DNA of 64,000 bases from Sphaerulina vaccinii (taxonomy: Eukaryota > Ascomycota > Dothideomycetes > Mycosphaerellales > Mycosphaerellaceae). Shown here in pieces: positions 43,352-54,088 of this stretch (positions are counted from its first letter, which is position 1; each line of letters opens with the position of its first letter). Under the pieces are notes generated by a model. That model was not told the DNA's origin. It ran no database searches and saw only the letters and a program-made list of their open reading frames with translations. The stretch lies in NCBI GenBank assembly GCA_022570795.1, contig JAKUDP010000014.1, forward strand, positions 806,001 to 870,000, read 5' to 3'. A program made the position numbers and the translations under genes.

Positions 43352-43563
43352 GGTCCCGTGGTGCAATGGTAGCACGCTCGAATTCAGCGAGGACATAGGC
43401 ATTTCGGCTTCGTGCCACATTCAGCCTTCTTGCCTCTGCAGCTGGTTCTTTCCCCGTGCTGCTTCTGCACTCGGCGTAAATCCACAACCGCCATTGTCTG
43501 TGGGCGTTTGTACTTCGGTACATCAGCGTTCGTGAGATCTACGTTCGAGTCGTAGTAGGACCA
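43352..43563 (+). tRNA. Split tRNA-like element with a 141-nt insertion in the anticodon loop
   Basis: The 5' half (43352-43387) begins GGTCCCGTGGTGCAATGG, matching the A box, with a perfect D stem GTGC/GCAC. The 3' half (43529-43563) has a perfect T arm, CTACG-TTCGAGT-CGTAG (B-box core GTTCGAGTC), then TAGGACC, which pairs with five of the first seven bases, and discriminator A. A TTTTT terminator follows at 43569-43573. A break between positions 37 and 38, where nuclear tRNA introns lie, gives an intron of 43388-43528. The anticodon stem has one T-T mismatch and the acceptor stem one C-A mismatch. The anticodon would read TCA. The 5' half most resembles fungal tRNA-Gln. It may be a tRNA pseudogene or a gene with an unusually long intron. 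Confidence 0.4.
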
Positions 43564-44437
43564 AATTCTTTTTGCTAAGTCCGCAGCTTGTTCCGTAAGG
43601 ATCGATTCCTGGTGAAAGTACCATGTTGTGATATAATCTTTTGGCGCCTAGAGTCTATTCCTTCTCAGCTATACGTACAGAGCCCTTTTTACTGTGACAG
43701 CAAGACCTCATTTGCCTGGACCTTACAACCAGGTCGAGGTCATCCCTGTACACGCGCGAGCACCAGACTCTTGCGCCTCCAGACAAAGCGCGTTTATTTT
43801 CAAGCCACTTTCCAGAGAGCAGTTCCGAGGTGTGAATGCATGCCACGAGGCCAAGGCGTACACAGTAGTGGACTATGTCAATGAGACATACCCAGTCTAA
43901 ACACGACATGTGGTATCGTGTGCCAGTAGTTGTGAATACTGGTTTCAGCTTCGCCCGTATGACCTTGCAGTGATACCAGAGACATAGAGGCCTTCGATTT
44001 CGAGGCATTACCAGTTCTGGATCAGCACACAGGGCAGGCTCAGATCAGTGTGACAGGCCTGCTACAGAGCAAAGCGCGTGCAACGTAGATGGACGGCAAG
44101 TTTCTCTGTTTTCCCGAACACCAGGCATCTACAGGTCCGTGACATCTGTGGCAGCATTCCTGAAGTTTCTCGGAGCCTCGGACTGGTGGCTCTTAGCCTT
44201 CTTTGAAAGTTATACTCAAGCGGAGTCGCTTCATCTCCATCGGCCGCGAGTTAGTAGCCATTGGTGTATGAGTAGAGCATGGGTCCCAGGCTAGCAGAAT
44301 CAGAGAACGACGATGATACTGAACCAGGCCTGCCTCGGCGGACCAAGTGCTCGAGGACTCTGAACATGGTGGTCTGCATAGGCCACTTCAGTATCATCCG
44401 AAAGACCAGCCGTGTTGCGATATAGATATAATCCAGT

Positions 44438-45085
44438 TCAAAGCTTCGACGGTTTGCTTCCAGCTTCGACCTCCTCTCTAATGGCATCCCTCAGTTTCGT
44501 GGCAAGCACTTTCGCTTCATCATCATCCAAGTCTTCTCTCGAGCCTCGCCCAAACATCTTCCACGACTTCAACGCACCCCAATCTGTCCTACCATTACGC
44601 TGAGTTTCCTGCCTGCCCTCTTGATACCTCGGAATCAGGTGGAAATGAATATGCGGCACGACTTGTGCTGCACGCTCACCATTGTTCTGCACAACATTCC
44701 AATCTTCAATGCCTGTCACCTTGCAAAGAGCTCTGCTAACGATTGGTAACCATTCGCCCAAAGCTCTTGATGTATCACGCGCCTCTTCAGCAGCTCTACG
44801 CGCCAACCATGTTTCGTTCGTATTGCTTGCTGGTCGTAGGTCGCCCAGTGTCCGGTAATGTTTGCGCGTCGTGAGCAGAATGTGGCCAGGCGAGATGGGC
44901 ATTATGTCGAGGAATGCCAGCACCAAAGGAGTGGATAATATCAGATGGCATTGGGGATCGACACGCTCTGGATCTGGGGAGTGAGGTACGTTTGTGCCGT
45001 CATATGGATATGCAGAGCTGATGCGGCAGAAAGCGCATGGGGTCGGGTATAGTTCTTCTATGGTAGACATTGTTGTGTGCACCAT
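44438..45085 (-). CDS. HIT-family nucleotide hydrolase/transferase
   Basis: A single exon of 215 residues. HIT proteins hydrolyse or transfer nucleotide groups from AMP-lysine, ApnA-type or similar substrates through a catalytic histidine. The triad HIHFH is at residues 145-149 within QVVPHIHFHLIPR. Upstream segments typical of the family are CAFCRI (with a partial zinc-type Cys pair at 17/20), VLAFLDIMPISPGHILLTTRKH, and DWNVVQNNGERAAQ. The C-terminal 45 residues form a charged extension (GRGSREDLDDDEAKVLATKL) beyond the minimal domain. Either Met1 or Met6 could be the start; Met6 (STIEELY) resembles relatives. The exact substrate cannot be assigned. Confidence 0.9.
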   Translation of the reverse strand: MVHTTMSTIEELYPTPCAFCRISSAYPYDGTNVPHSPDPERVDPQCHLILSTPLVLAFLDIMPISPGHILLTTRKHYRTLGDLRPASNTNETWLARRAAEEARDTSRALGEWLPIVSRALCKVTGIEDWNVVQNNGERAAQVVPHIHFHLIPRYQEGRQETQRNGRTDWGALKSWKMFGRGSREDLDDDEAKVLATKLRDAIREEVEAGSKPSKL

Positions 45086-45462
45086 TAGCTAGGAATTTGT
45101 ATGGATTGCTATGAGAATCAGATGTATGAAGTCGAGAAGTCTAAGAACAGAGCCGAGGCCGAATGATGATTTGGCGGCTGAAATCACATGTAAAAGACGC
45201 AGGGGTAACATGTGGTCAGAGTTCACGCTCAATGGAATCATGCTCTCCTAGCATCAATCGCCGGCCATGCTACTTTAGTTGCTCCCGCAGTAACAAACCA
45301 GCTTTGCAAGCAAATGGAGAAGACTTCAATGTAAGAAGTTATCCGAGAAGAGCACGATCCGAGGAGATCTTGAATATAGACAAACGTAAAGCTTGGATGA
45401 CCAGATTTCATTGATACTGTACAAAGTCATGCTGAAAGTATGACAGCTCTGCATGCTTCCCT
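45086..45462. other. Intergenic region
   Basis: About 375 bp: 5' side of the HIT gene and 3' flank of the uL2m gene. No feature seen. Confidence 0.4.
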
Positions 45463-46630
45463 CTAATTCTTCGCCCTTCGCTTGCCTTGGTTGCGAGGAC
45501 GTTCTTGTACAACATGCTGGTTGGGATTGCGCTTCTTGCGCGTCTTGTAACCTCCTTTGGCCTGTAACAAATGTTAGCGAACTGCTCCCGGCAGACATCA
45601 TTTGGACACTACTCACCGGTGTACCCCAGATAGATACTGGGTGTACGTTTCCCTTACTCTTACCACGTCCTCCTCCATGAGGATGATCAACTGCGTTCAT
45701 GGCAACACCGCGCACTGTAGGTCTGATGTTGAGCCATCTGCTTCGTCCAGCCTTGCCCAGTTGTCTGAAATGGTGGTGTGGATTGCTGGCCACGCCAATG
45801 GTTCCGCATGCATCTTTGCTCACTTTCCGCACCTCACCACTTTGAAGTCTGACCGTAACATCAATAACCTTCTTGCCCCTTTCTTCTTTTGCAATCACAG
45901 TCGCATATGTGCCAGCACTGCGGCAGAATACAGCACCTTTTCCAGGAGTTGAGCCCACACAATAGACCTGAGTCCCAAGTGGTACCATGTGCATAGGCAA
46001 GCAGTTGCCACGGAATGCCGTCTTTGCAGCAAGCATACCAGGATCCATCACACCACCCATGCTTGCTAGCAGCTCTTTTGGTATACCTGCTCGGAACGAC
46101 TCCACAGTATCACCAGCTCGCATACCTTCGGAGGCAATGATGTAGCTTTTGACTTTGGTCTTGATGTTCTCGACCAACGCCAAATGAGCAGATCGATTCG
46201 GGTCATATTCAATGCGTTCCACCAAATGCTTTCCAGGCTCGGCGCGCACATAGTCCACTGTGCGGATCCTTCTCCTATGACCACCACCACGATGCCGTAC
46301 GGTCACACGACCAGAGTTGTTGCGCCCACCCTTCCCATGCCCAAGCTTCGTGAATGTCAATTTTCGCAATGGCTTTCCCTTCCAGAGATGGTCGTTGATG
46401 GGCCGTCGCAGATGACGCAGACCAGGAGTGCGAGGCTTATATGTCTTGAGTTGGAAGCCGCCCTTGTTGCGCATGGGCATCGATGTGGTAGGCGGCGTGA
46501 AAGAGGTGACATCTGGAGTGCTCGTTGATGCGGCGACTTTTTGTTCAACCGCAGTGGCATAGGTCCTGCGCACAGTAGACACCAGAGAGCGGCATTGCAG
46601 ACAGACAGGCCGTATCCGTGGCTGCAACAT
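45463..46630 (-). CDS. RML2: Mitochondrial large-ribosomal-subunit protein uL2m
   Basis: Two exons read leftwards: 46630-45617 and 45561-45463, giving 370 residues. The 55-nt intron (GTGAGT donor, GCTAAC branch site, CAG acceptor) joins HPVSIWGTP to AKGGYKTRKKRNPNQHVVQE and so restores the universal L2 C-terminus. uL2 shapes the peptidyl-transferase centre. Family hallmarks are GRNNSGRVTVRHRGGGHRR near residue 100, the PTVRGVAMNAVDHPHGGGRGK segment and KGNVHPVSIWGTP. Residues 1-40 (LQPRIRPVCLQCRSLVSTVR) look like a mitochondrial presequence. The start at 46630 was chosen because it places this presequence at the N-terminus. An upstream in-frame extension exists but is not protein-like. Confidence 0.95.
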
Positions 46631-47595
46631 GATGGCGGGCTGTTCTCCTCTCCCCTCTGGCAGCAAGATTGTACAGTCTCGACCTCGACTACAATGGATC
46701 GGAGCAGCGGCCTTTCCCGCGAGATGAACAAAGCCGCAGAGAGCAACGCGCCAAGCAGGAGGACAAACAGCCATGAAGCAAGGATCGTGATCGTCACGTG
46801 CCAATTGCTGTTGTCCCTCGCGACGTCCACACGACGATTCTCATCAAGAATTGCGGCGGCGGCCACTCTGCCATTTCGCGACCAGTAGACTGCACTCGAG
46901 AGCCATTGCAATCACGACGAAATACCTCCATCTGCTACATACTAATTCACACGCGTGGAAGTGGTGGTTACATGCATCATCTCGACTCTGCGATCTCCAA
47001 ACAATAACAACATTGGGACGCGACTGCGGCAAGCCGACACAAGCGACATCAAAGCTCAGCCCAGGTGCTCCACAGCACATCGGAACGCGAGCTTTCTCTT
47101 TCTCGCGTCTCGACACCACCCACCACGACAGGACACCCCCCTCTGGTTCTCCCTCGACAACTCACCAGCAGCACACCACCGCCGCAGCACGCAGGTGTCC
47201 TTTTCCTGCTGCGAGAGCCAGCGTCTTTGCCGCCGTCCGCATCTTCAGTACAGCATACAAAACGCCGCATAGCAGCATCGCCATTCCCGCCGCTGCATCT
47301 TCACGACTTCCCAGCATCCAAAACTGCACATCTCGACGAGTAACGGCCACGAGCAGGACTCTGACTGCTTTTTAAAGGTCCCAACTGGCCTGCTAATACC
47401 ACTGGTGAGCCTCATCGCGTCCTGCACTCGTGTTTCGCCCAGTCAACACAACTTTGCTGACATAAGGTTTTGATATACAGCAACACGTCCAGCACGTCCC
47501 AAACACCAAAACTCTTCCACCAGCAAGCACTTTCGCGTGCCGTATACACTAATTGAGCATACGCGTATCCTCACCGTATTTAAGCTCATATCACA
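46631..47595. promoter_or_regulatory. Divergent promoter region of uL2m and B-type cyclin
   Basis: 965 bp between divergent start codons. The cyclin side (about 47100-47590) is pyrimidine-rich with many CACC/CATC words and lacks G-rich runs, typical of long fungal 5' leaders of highly expressed or regulated genes. Short upstream open frames are present. No specific cell-cycle element was identified by eye. Confidence 0.45.
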
Positions 47596-49212
47596 ATGCC
47601 ACCCGTATGTTCCCCCTCATGCACCTCACTGCTGCTACCACGACACCTCGCTGACATCATTGTTCTCAGGCTAGGACAGCTAGGCGGACGGTGACCGACG
47701 AGAATGCCGAGAATGTGGGCACAACACGTCTGACGCGTGCCAAAGCTGCTGCACTCGACCATGCCGGCGCTGGCGAACCACCCAAGAAGGCATTGACCAC
47801 GAAACGCACTACTACTGTCCCGTCTGCTACCGGCACTCTGGGTGCTCGCAAGCGGACTGCTCTAGGAGATGTCAGCAATGTTGTGAAGAAGGATCTGGTA
47901 GACACTGGCGATGCGAAGAAGGACTCTCTTTCGAAAGGCACGTTCTCCAAGGCTGTGAAGCCTGCTGGCATCTCGAAGCCTGCTGCGCGTACTAGCTCAA
48001 CACGCACTGTCCTTGGCGCGAGACCTGCCAATGCCTCCTCAGAACTGAAGCGACCCGCGAGTGGCTCTGGTGTTCAGGCTGGCCATGCCATCAAGAAGAG
48101 AAACACGTCGACTACCAAGCCGAAGCGCGCTGCCGTTGAAGAAGACGAGGACGAGGACTTGGAGAACGTGCCACCGCCAAAGAATGGCGCTACTGCTGAC
48201 ACGAAGAAGAAGACTAGCCTAAGGCCGACCATCACTGAGCCTATCGATCTGGACGAGTACGAAGAGGAGAAGTCATTGGAAGAGCTCATCAAAGAGGCCA
48301 AAGACCTTGACACAGAAGACCTTGATGACCCACTCATGGTTGCCGAATACGTCCACGAGATCTTCGACTACATGCGTGAAGCCGAGATCGCTACCATGGC
48401 CAATCCTGACTACATGGAGAACCAGGGCGAGCTGGAGTGGAAGATGCGTGGCATCCTCGTCGACTGGCTTCTTGAGGTTCATGCTCGATTTAGACTGCTG
48501 CCCGAGACTTTGTTCCTTGCTGTCAACATCATCGACCGCTTCCTCTCCTGCAAGGTGGTCCAGCTCGATCGCCTTCAGCTGGTCGGAGTGACTGCGATGT
48601 TCATTGCCTCCAAGTACGAAGAGGTTTTGTCTCCACACGTCCAGAACTTCGTCCACGTTGCCGATGATGGCTTCAAGGACACCGAGATATTGTCTGCCGA
48701 ACGCTTCGTTCTTGCCACGCTCGACTACGACCTCTCGTACCCCAACCCAATGAACTTCCTCCGACGTATCTCCAAGGCCGACAACTACGATATCCAAACG
48801 CGTACTCTGGGCAAGTACTTGCTTGAAATCGCATGTCTCGACCACAGATTCCTCAAGTATCCACCATCGCAGGTGGCTGCGGCGGCTATGTACCTCGCAC
48901 GCCTCGCTCTCGATCGTGGCGAATGGGACGCAACACTAGCCAAGTATGCCGGCTACACTGAGGGTGACATCCAGCCAGTCTTCAAGCTCATGGTCGACTA
49001 CCTGTCGTCTCCCGTCGTACACGAGGCATTCTTCCGCAAGTATGCTAGTAAGAAGTTCTTGAAGGGTAAGCTGGTCTGATCAACTATTGTCGCTCCATCA
49101 CTAACATTGCATAGCATCCATAGTATTGCGCCAATGGGCTAAGAAGTGGGCTCCTACATATCTAGATGGCCAGACCGCACACTCCAGTAGTGGCAAGGCA
49201 ACTCAGTCGTGA
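47596..49212 (+). CDS. B-type mitotic cyclin
   Basis: Three exons: 47596-47604 (9 nt), 47670-49065 and 49115-49212, giving 500 residues. Intron 1 (65 nt) joins MPP to ARTARRTVTDEN; intron 2 (49 nt) joins KKFLK to ASIVLRQWAKKWAP. The protein activates the Cdk1 kinase for mitosis in the nucleus. A destruction box RTALGDVSN (residues 65-73) for APC/C degradation is clear. The cyclin box starts near residue 235 with MVAEYVHEIFDYMREAE, then MRGILVDWLLEVHARFRLLPETLFLAVNIIDRFL, KYEEVLSPHVQNFV and the C-terminal cyclin fold LEIACLDHRFLKYPPSQVAAAAMYLA. The N-terminal 230 residues are basic and disordered with further KEN-like or phosphorylation potential. It is the likely single B-type cyclin (nimE/Cdc13 class). 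Confidence 0.95.
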
Positions 49213-50178
49213 ACGTCCTAGACTTTCGCTGACTTTCACAGCGCGCAACCAGCTTGCTTCGCAGTCAACAGCGGTCCGTCGCTCCCTCGACTTCGGATCA
49301 TGATGCAATCTTCCGTGGGACAGTCCGCGAAGACGATATAGACCGTGCACTCGGCGATGCATCAGCAGGAGTTTTGGGTTCTTCCGCACTTGTTTGGATT
49401 CTGTACGGCGTTTACAATGGCGGGCACAGCCTTCTCGCTACGGCTAAAGTCCTGCTGCTATTCCGTATCGATATGCCGACACAGGATCATCAAATGGGAT
49501 AGATCTCGAGCATGGAGTCACTTTGGATTTGGCGTTGGCTATTCTCTGCTGGGTTGCTTTTCAAGGCATGGAGTTCGAGGCGCATCAATGCATGCGCAGG
49601 TTATGCGCTTAACATCTGGCTTTCTCTGTACGAGCAAAGAGATGTCAGCTATGACTGTAAAGAGAGATTAGCATGAGCACATGAAGTGAATCCTCTTTCC
49701 GTATGCTGTTTCGCAACTGACATCACTGTGTCCCGCGAGATGATATAGTAGTAAACTTCAAGTTGGTGCTCGATGATGGTCGGAAACGGTGACAGCGACG
49801 GCGCCGATCAAGTCTGCCGGGATGGCCGATCTTGTCGGACAGTCCACAGAAACAACGCGTTGGAAGCACCAGGGTAGCGCATCCTTCAGCTGCATGGAGC
49901 CACAGCTGTCTAACCAGGTGAGATGAGATGATGCGTCGACGTGAGGCCTGGAGATTGACTTCTCGGAAGAGGTCTGCTTCACCGCATAAAAAAATACGAT
50001 ACAGCATAGATAAGTGGCTTCAGCATTGCCGCAGCTTCTTGTCTGCTACCTGTCTGCAGCGAACGACTGGAGCTATACATACTTACGCTTAGTGATCAAC
50101 CTCCCTGCCACTCGCCTCGCGAACCGAATCTGCTCATGTAAAGCGCGTATAGCACGATACTCGCGCGCCTCGGCGGAG
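49213..50178. other. Intergenic region upstream of the first Zn2Cys6 gene
   Basis: About 965 bp with no supported gene. Open frames (for example 49345-49671 + and 49723-50007 -) have no family motif. It should hold the regulator's promoter and leader. Confidence 0.4.
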
Positions 50179-52901
50179 ATGTCTGAGCTGCCAGGGGAAC
50201 AGCAGAACGATGGCTACTTCAATGATCTGGCGCAGCAGCCAGCGAACAATCCTGCCGACGACAACGCAGACGAGCGACGAGCATCACAGGACAGACCAGG
50301 CGACAACGAGCTGGTGCCCAAGCCAAAGAGAATCGCTTGTGTTCTATGCCGTAGACGAAAGCTGAAATGTGATGGGACGAAACCTTCCTGCGGGACGTGT
50401 ACTCGTCTGCAGCACGACTGTTCCTACGATGAGGTGCGGAAGAAGTCTGGTCCCAAGAGAGGTTATGTCAAGGCGCTGGAAGCTAGATTGGCGCAGGTGG
50501 AAACGATGTTGAAGACGCAAGATGATCCGCCAGCAGTGCAAAGGCATGCTCGTAGTAAAGCCGGATACGATGCTGGACCAAATGGACAGAGCAATATGGT
50601 ACCCGAGTATGCTATGGCTAGCAGCAATGGCAACCTCGCGACGCAAGGCCAGCATACGATGGCGCAGCATGAATTCACCTCACAAGCGCAGACCTCACAA
50701 GGCATGGCTACTGCAGGCGAACCTCCCATGGTCCTGGAAGACCCATTCCCATGGGAAGTGATTGGCCTTGGTCTGGACGAGCCGCTGCCCACTCAGGATG
50801 TAATCAACGAGCTGAATCAGGCGTACTTCGACAAGGTGCATCCGTCTCTGCCAATGATACATCGTCCACGCTACTATGCAGCGATGAATCTGGCACCGCA
50901 TATGAGACCACCCGTTTGTCTGCGATACGCGATGTGGGCGAATGCTGCAGCAGTGACTGATAAGTACGAAGGACTGCAGGACCACTTCTACCAACGTGCT
51001 CGGAAATACATTCAGCAAGACGAGATGAAAGGACATGGTGAGAGCATGATAACGGTGTCCCATTGTCAGACGTGGCTCCTGCTGGCCACTCACGAGTTCA
51101 AGCTCATGTACTTTCCTCGAGCGTGGATGTCATCGGGAAGAGGTTCACGCATGGCTCAGATGATGGGTTTGCATAGATTGGACGGAAGCGGCTTAGAGGT
51201 CAAGCAATGCCTGCCTCCACCCAAAGACTGGACTGAACGTGAAGAGAGGCGTAGGACATTCTGGATGAGCTTTTGCGTAGATCGTTACTCATCTATAGGG
51301 ACAGGATGGCCCATGTCGATCGAAGAGAGTGATATACTGACGAATCTTCCCACTGATGAGGAGTGCTTCGAGATGAGCAGGCCGGCGAAAACCATGACAC
51401 TGTTCGAAGCGCTGGAGCCTGCGGGCACCCCGAATCTGAGCTCTTTTGCAGGAGTCACCGTAATGGCATGCCTCTTTGGCAGGAACTTGACACATCTGCA
51501 TCGCCCGAGACCTGATGATCAAGATCACGATCTCAATGGCCAATTCTGGAGAAGACATAGGGAAATGGACAACATACTGTTGAACACAGCATTGGCATTG
51601 CCAGATGCGCTAAGATTGCCATTGGGTCTCAATGACCCAAACACGATATTCATGGTATGATGCACAGCACACAACTAAGTATTATTGGCGAAAGAGCTGA
51701 AGCTGACAACACAAATTCGACAGAACATGAATATTCATACTTCAACGATATGCTTACACCAAGCTGCAATCTTCAAAGCTGACAAGAATCGGATGCCAGC
51801 TCGTATATCTGCCGAAAGCAAAGTTCGTTGTATCACGGCGGCTGCTGAGATCGCGAGTATCATGCGACAGATCAGCCATCTCGATCTCGCGGCAGTATGT
51901 TGCACAACTTCTACTCCCACGCATTTTGATGATACTAACAAGGTAATGCGCAGATGAATCCATTCATATCCTTCTGCCTCTATGTCGCAGCTCGCGTATT
52001 CGTCCAATACTTGAAGACGCGATCGAAAGATGCACAGGTGAGGGCAAGCCTCCAATTCTTGCTGTCAGCAATGCATGCTATAAAACGCAAGAACCCTCTC
52101 ACGGAGTCTTTCCTGGTGCAGCTTGATGTTGATCTAGAGGGCGCAGGCCTCGAGGACTCTGCACAGCTTCGAGCACAGATGCGAAAGAACAAGAGTGAAT
52201 CGAAACCGTCATCTGGCTGCCCAACGGGACATCTGGCAATGGGTGAGCAACGACCTACCTATGGTGATAATGGTCTTGCAGCCTTCAATCAACCAGGTGG
52301 CTCCCAACAAACACGAGGGTACGGTCTGGTTCCCGATATGAACCACGACAACAACAGCGAATCTCAAACGCCACAATATGATCTGCCTAGTCGACAACGG
52401 CAGCCTACACCAGGCTCTTCCAACAGTCTAGGTACTTATCAGAGCCCGAACAACGGGTTTGTTGCAGAAATGGATACAAGTCCAGATGGCAGTGGCGGCC
52501 AAAAGACACCAGGATCTACTAGCACGCAATCACAGCAGAATGGCTCTTCTCACACATCCTACTCGCCGCAGAATCAGCAGGCACATCTGAATGGTGTCCA
52601 GATAGATCCCGCTCAAATGGCTACGATGGATTTTGATCTTCACTCGTTCACGGCTCCCAGTACCGATGCTCATCAGGCGGGCTTCGTCGTACCACAGGGG
52701 TGGACAGGAGATGGGAGCACAGGCATGACTCCAGGAGCAATGAATGCCGGCATGTCGTCGGCTGGAATCAACGAATTGATGAATGGTATGACAGAGTATG
52801 ATTGGAATTCGATGCTGGAATCTTTGACAGGCAATGGATGGGAGACGGGAATGGACACTACTTCGGGGTTTGGGGCTGAGTCTGTGAGACGGCCAACGTG
52901 A
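50179..52901 (+). CDS. Zn2Cys6 transcription factor with fungal-specific TF domain
   Basis: Three exons: 50179-51654, 51724-51894 and 51954-52901, giving 864 residues. Introns are 69 and 59 nt; the second has a GATACTAAC branch site. The DNA-binding cluster has Cys54, 57, 64, 71, 74 and 81 (ACVLCRRRKLKCDGTKPSCG), followed by a linker and a coiled coil (GYVKALEARLAQVETML) for dimerisation. The middle domain (about 225-560) carries family features such as YFDKVHPSLPMIHRPRYYAA, MSSGRGSRMAQMMGLHRLDG and EREERRRTFWMSFCVDRYSS. The C-terminal 250 residues are Gln/Ser/Gly-rich, probably an activation region. The start at 50179 was preferred to the open upstream frame, which is not protein-like. The cluster and coiled coil resemble those of CLR-1/RDR-type regulators, but the target pathway cannot be assigned. 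Confidence 0.9.
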
Positions 52902-54088
52902 AAGATACCCATCAGAGTAACATGGACAGCCTTTGTATAATGTGTTGCGACTTGCTCTCCACTCAGCAATGCTTCCGGTAGCGCAAAGCCTGCTCGAGGT
53001 CAGTTCTCTTCAGTTGACAAGAGCATAGCAGCATCGAAGGACGCCTGCAGGCATGAATGAACACGACAGAGGTCCATCAAGGATGTCCACATTAGATAGC
53101 AGTTCCTCGCAGTTTCTAGTGACCCATCTAATGGCAGCGGCAGTATACGGGCACATTATCTGAGTTCATCGAGTCTTGGGAACCCTCAGCCGCGAACTTG
53201 CATATAGATTTGGGGCAGCCCACTTCTACTGCAACTCTGTCAACCTGTCTATGATTGCCTATCACATAGTGCCTTCTCGTGACAGGAGTGATTGGGTTGT
53301 TTCGCTTGCATCGACCTTGGGGAACAGATAGACTGGGGCAAGTCGCAGTACGTACGCGACCAGAGAGGGGTAACAATATATTGAACAGCGACTCGAGCTG
53401 AAGATGCGGACCAGGCTCTCGAATCACATCATCTGGTTGTTCGCAGCGAAGCCATGTATGCTGCCGGATTCCGTGTGCTGGTGGAGACTGCGCCAGTCTA
53501 GAAGAGTGCAGCTGATTCGAACCCATGCAAACAGATAACCGAGACAGGGGCGTATATACATGGTTGGTGGTCACCTCGTGGCAGCATGGAGCCTCACAGC
53601 CAAGTCGCAGGGCCTGTAAGGTTGTGCTCGAGGCGCTAAGGGCTATGGCTCCACTGTCCGCTTGTTCTGGAACTTGAACCGAGCAAAGGCGAAGCGAAGC
53701 GAAGAGCTGATAATAATTGACGCCCGAGCACTATCGTTCGTTGAGTCGTGTTAGAGAGAATGTATGAAAGGGAGGTATGTGCCTCGTCTGCCTGCAGCTG
53801 TAGCGAATGTCGTAGCCAGCAGAAACGGGCTCGAAAAGTGACAGGTCGCCGGCCTGATAAACCACGAAAGTCAAGGGTTCGGCTCGCCACGCATTAGTGG
53901 TGGATACTAGCATGAGCGCATATGATTTGCCCGCTCGACGCCTCGGACAAGAACCTATCGCGCTATGTGAGGAAGTGTGACGCGAAGTTGTATATGCTGC
54001 AGCTTGCGCTGAGCGAAGCGTTTCCATCTTCTCGTCGCCATTCCGCCAGCTGCGAGGAGCCGCAAACTCAAAGCATATCTTAATAATA
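52902..54088. other. Intergenic region between the two Zn2Cys6 genes
   Basis: About 1.2 kb without a supported gene. Minus-strand frames of 148 and 155 codons (53128-53574 and 53731-54198) lack protein-like character; the second partly overlaps exon 1 of the next gene. It should hold the long leader of the gene at 54089. Confidence 0.4.

Larger units (their letters stand above)
42404..44437. other. Repeat-rich gene-free island (2 kb)
   Basis: No protein-coding gene is supported. Open frames here read through tandem repeats on both strands. It contains two minisatellite arrays, a perfect 79-bp direct repeat and a split tRNA-like element (separate entries). The segment 43600-44437 shows no recognisable feature beyond the 3' flank of the HIT gene. 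Confidence 0.6.

Noticed and set aside
53505..53525. B-box-like GGTTCGAATC on the minus strand
   Set aside because: The flanking bases do not form a T-stem, and no A box or acceptor stem was found nearby.
53128..53574. 148-codon minus-strand frame between the two regulators
   Set aside because: No domain or splice evidence and poor protein character.
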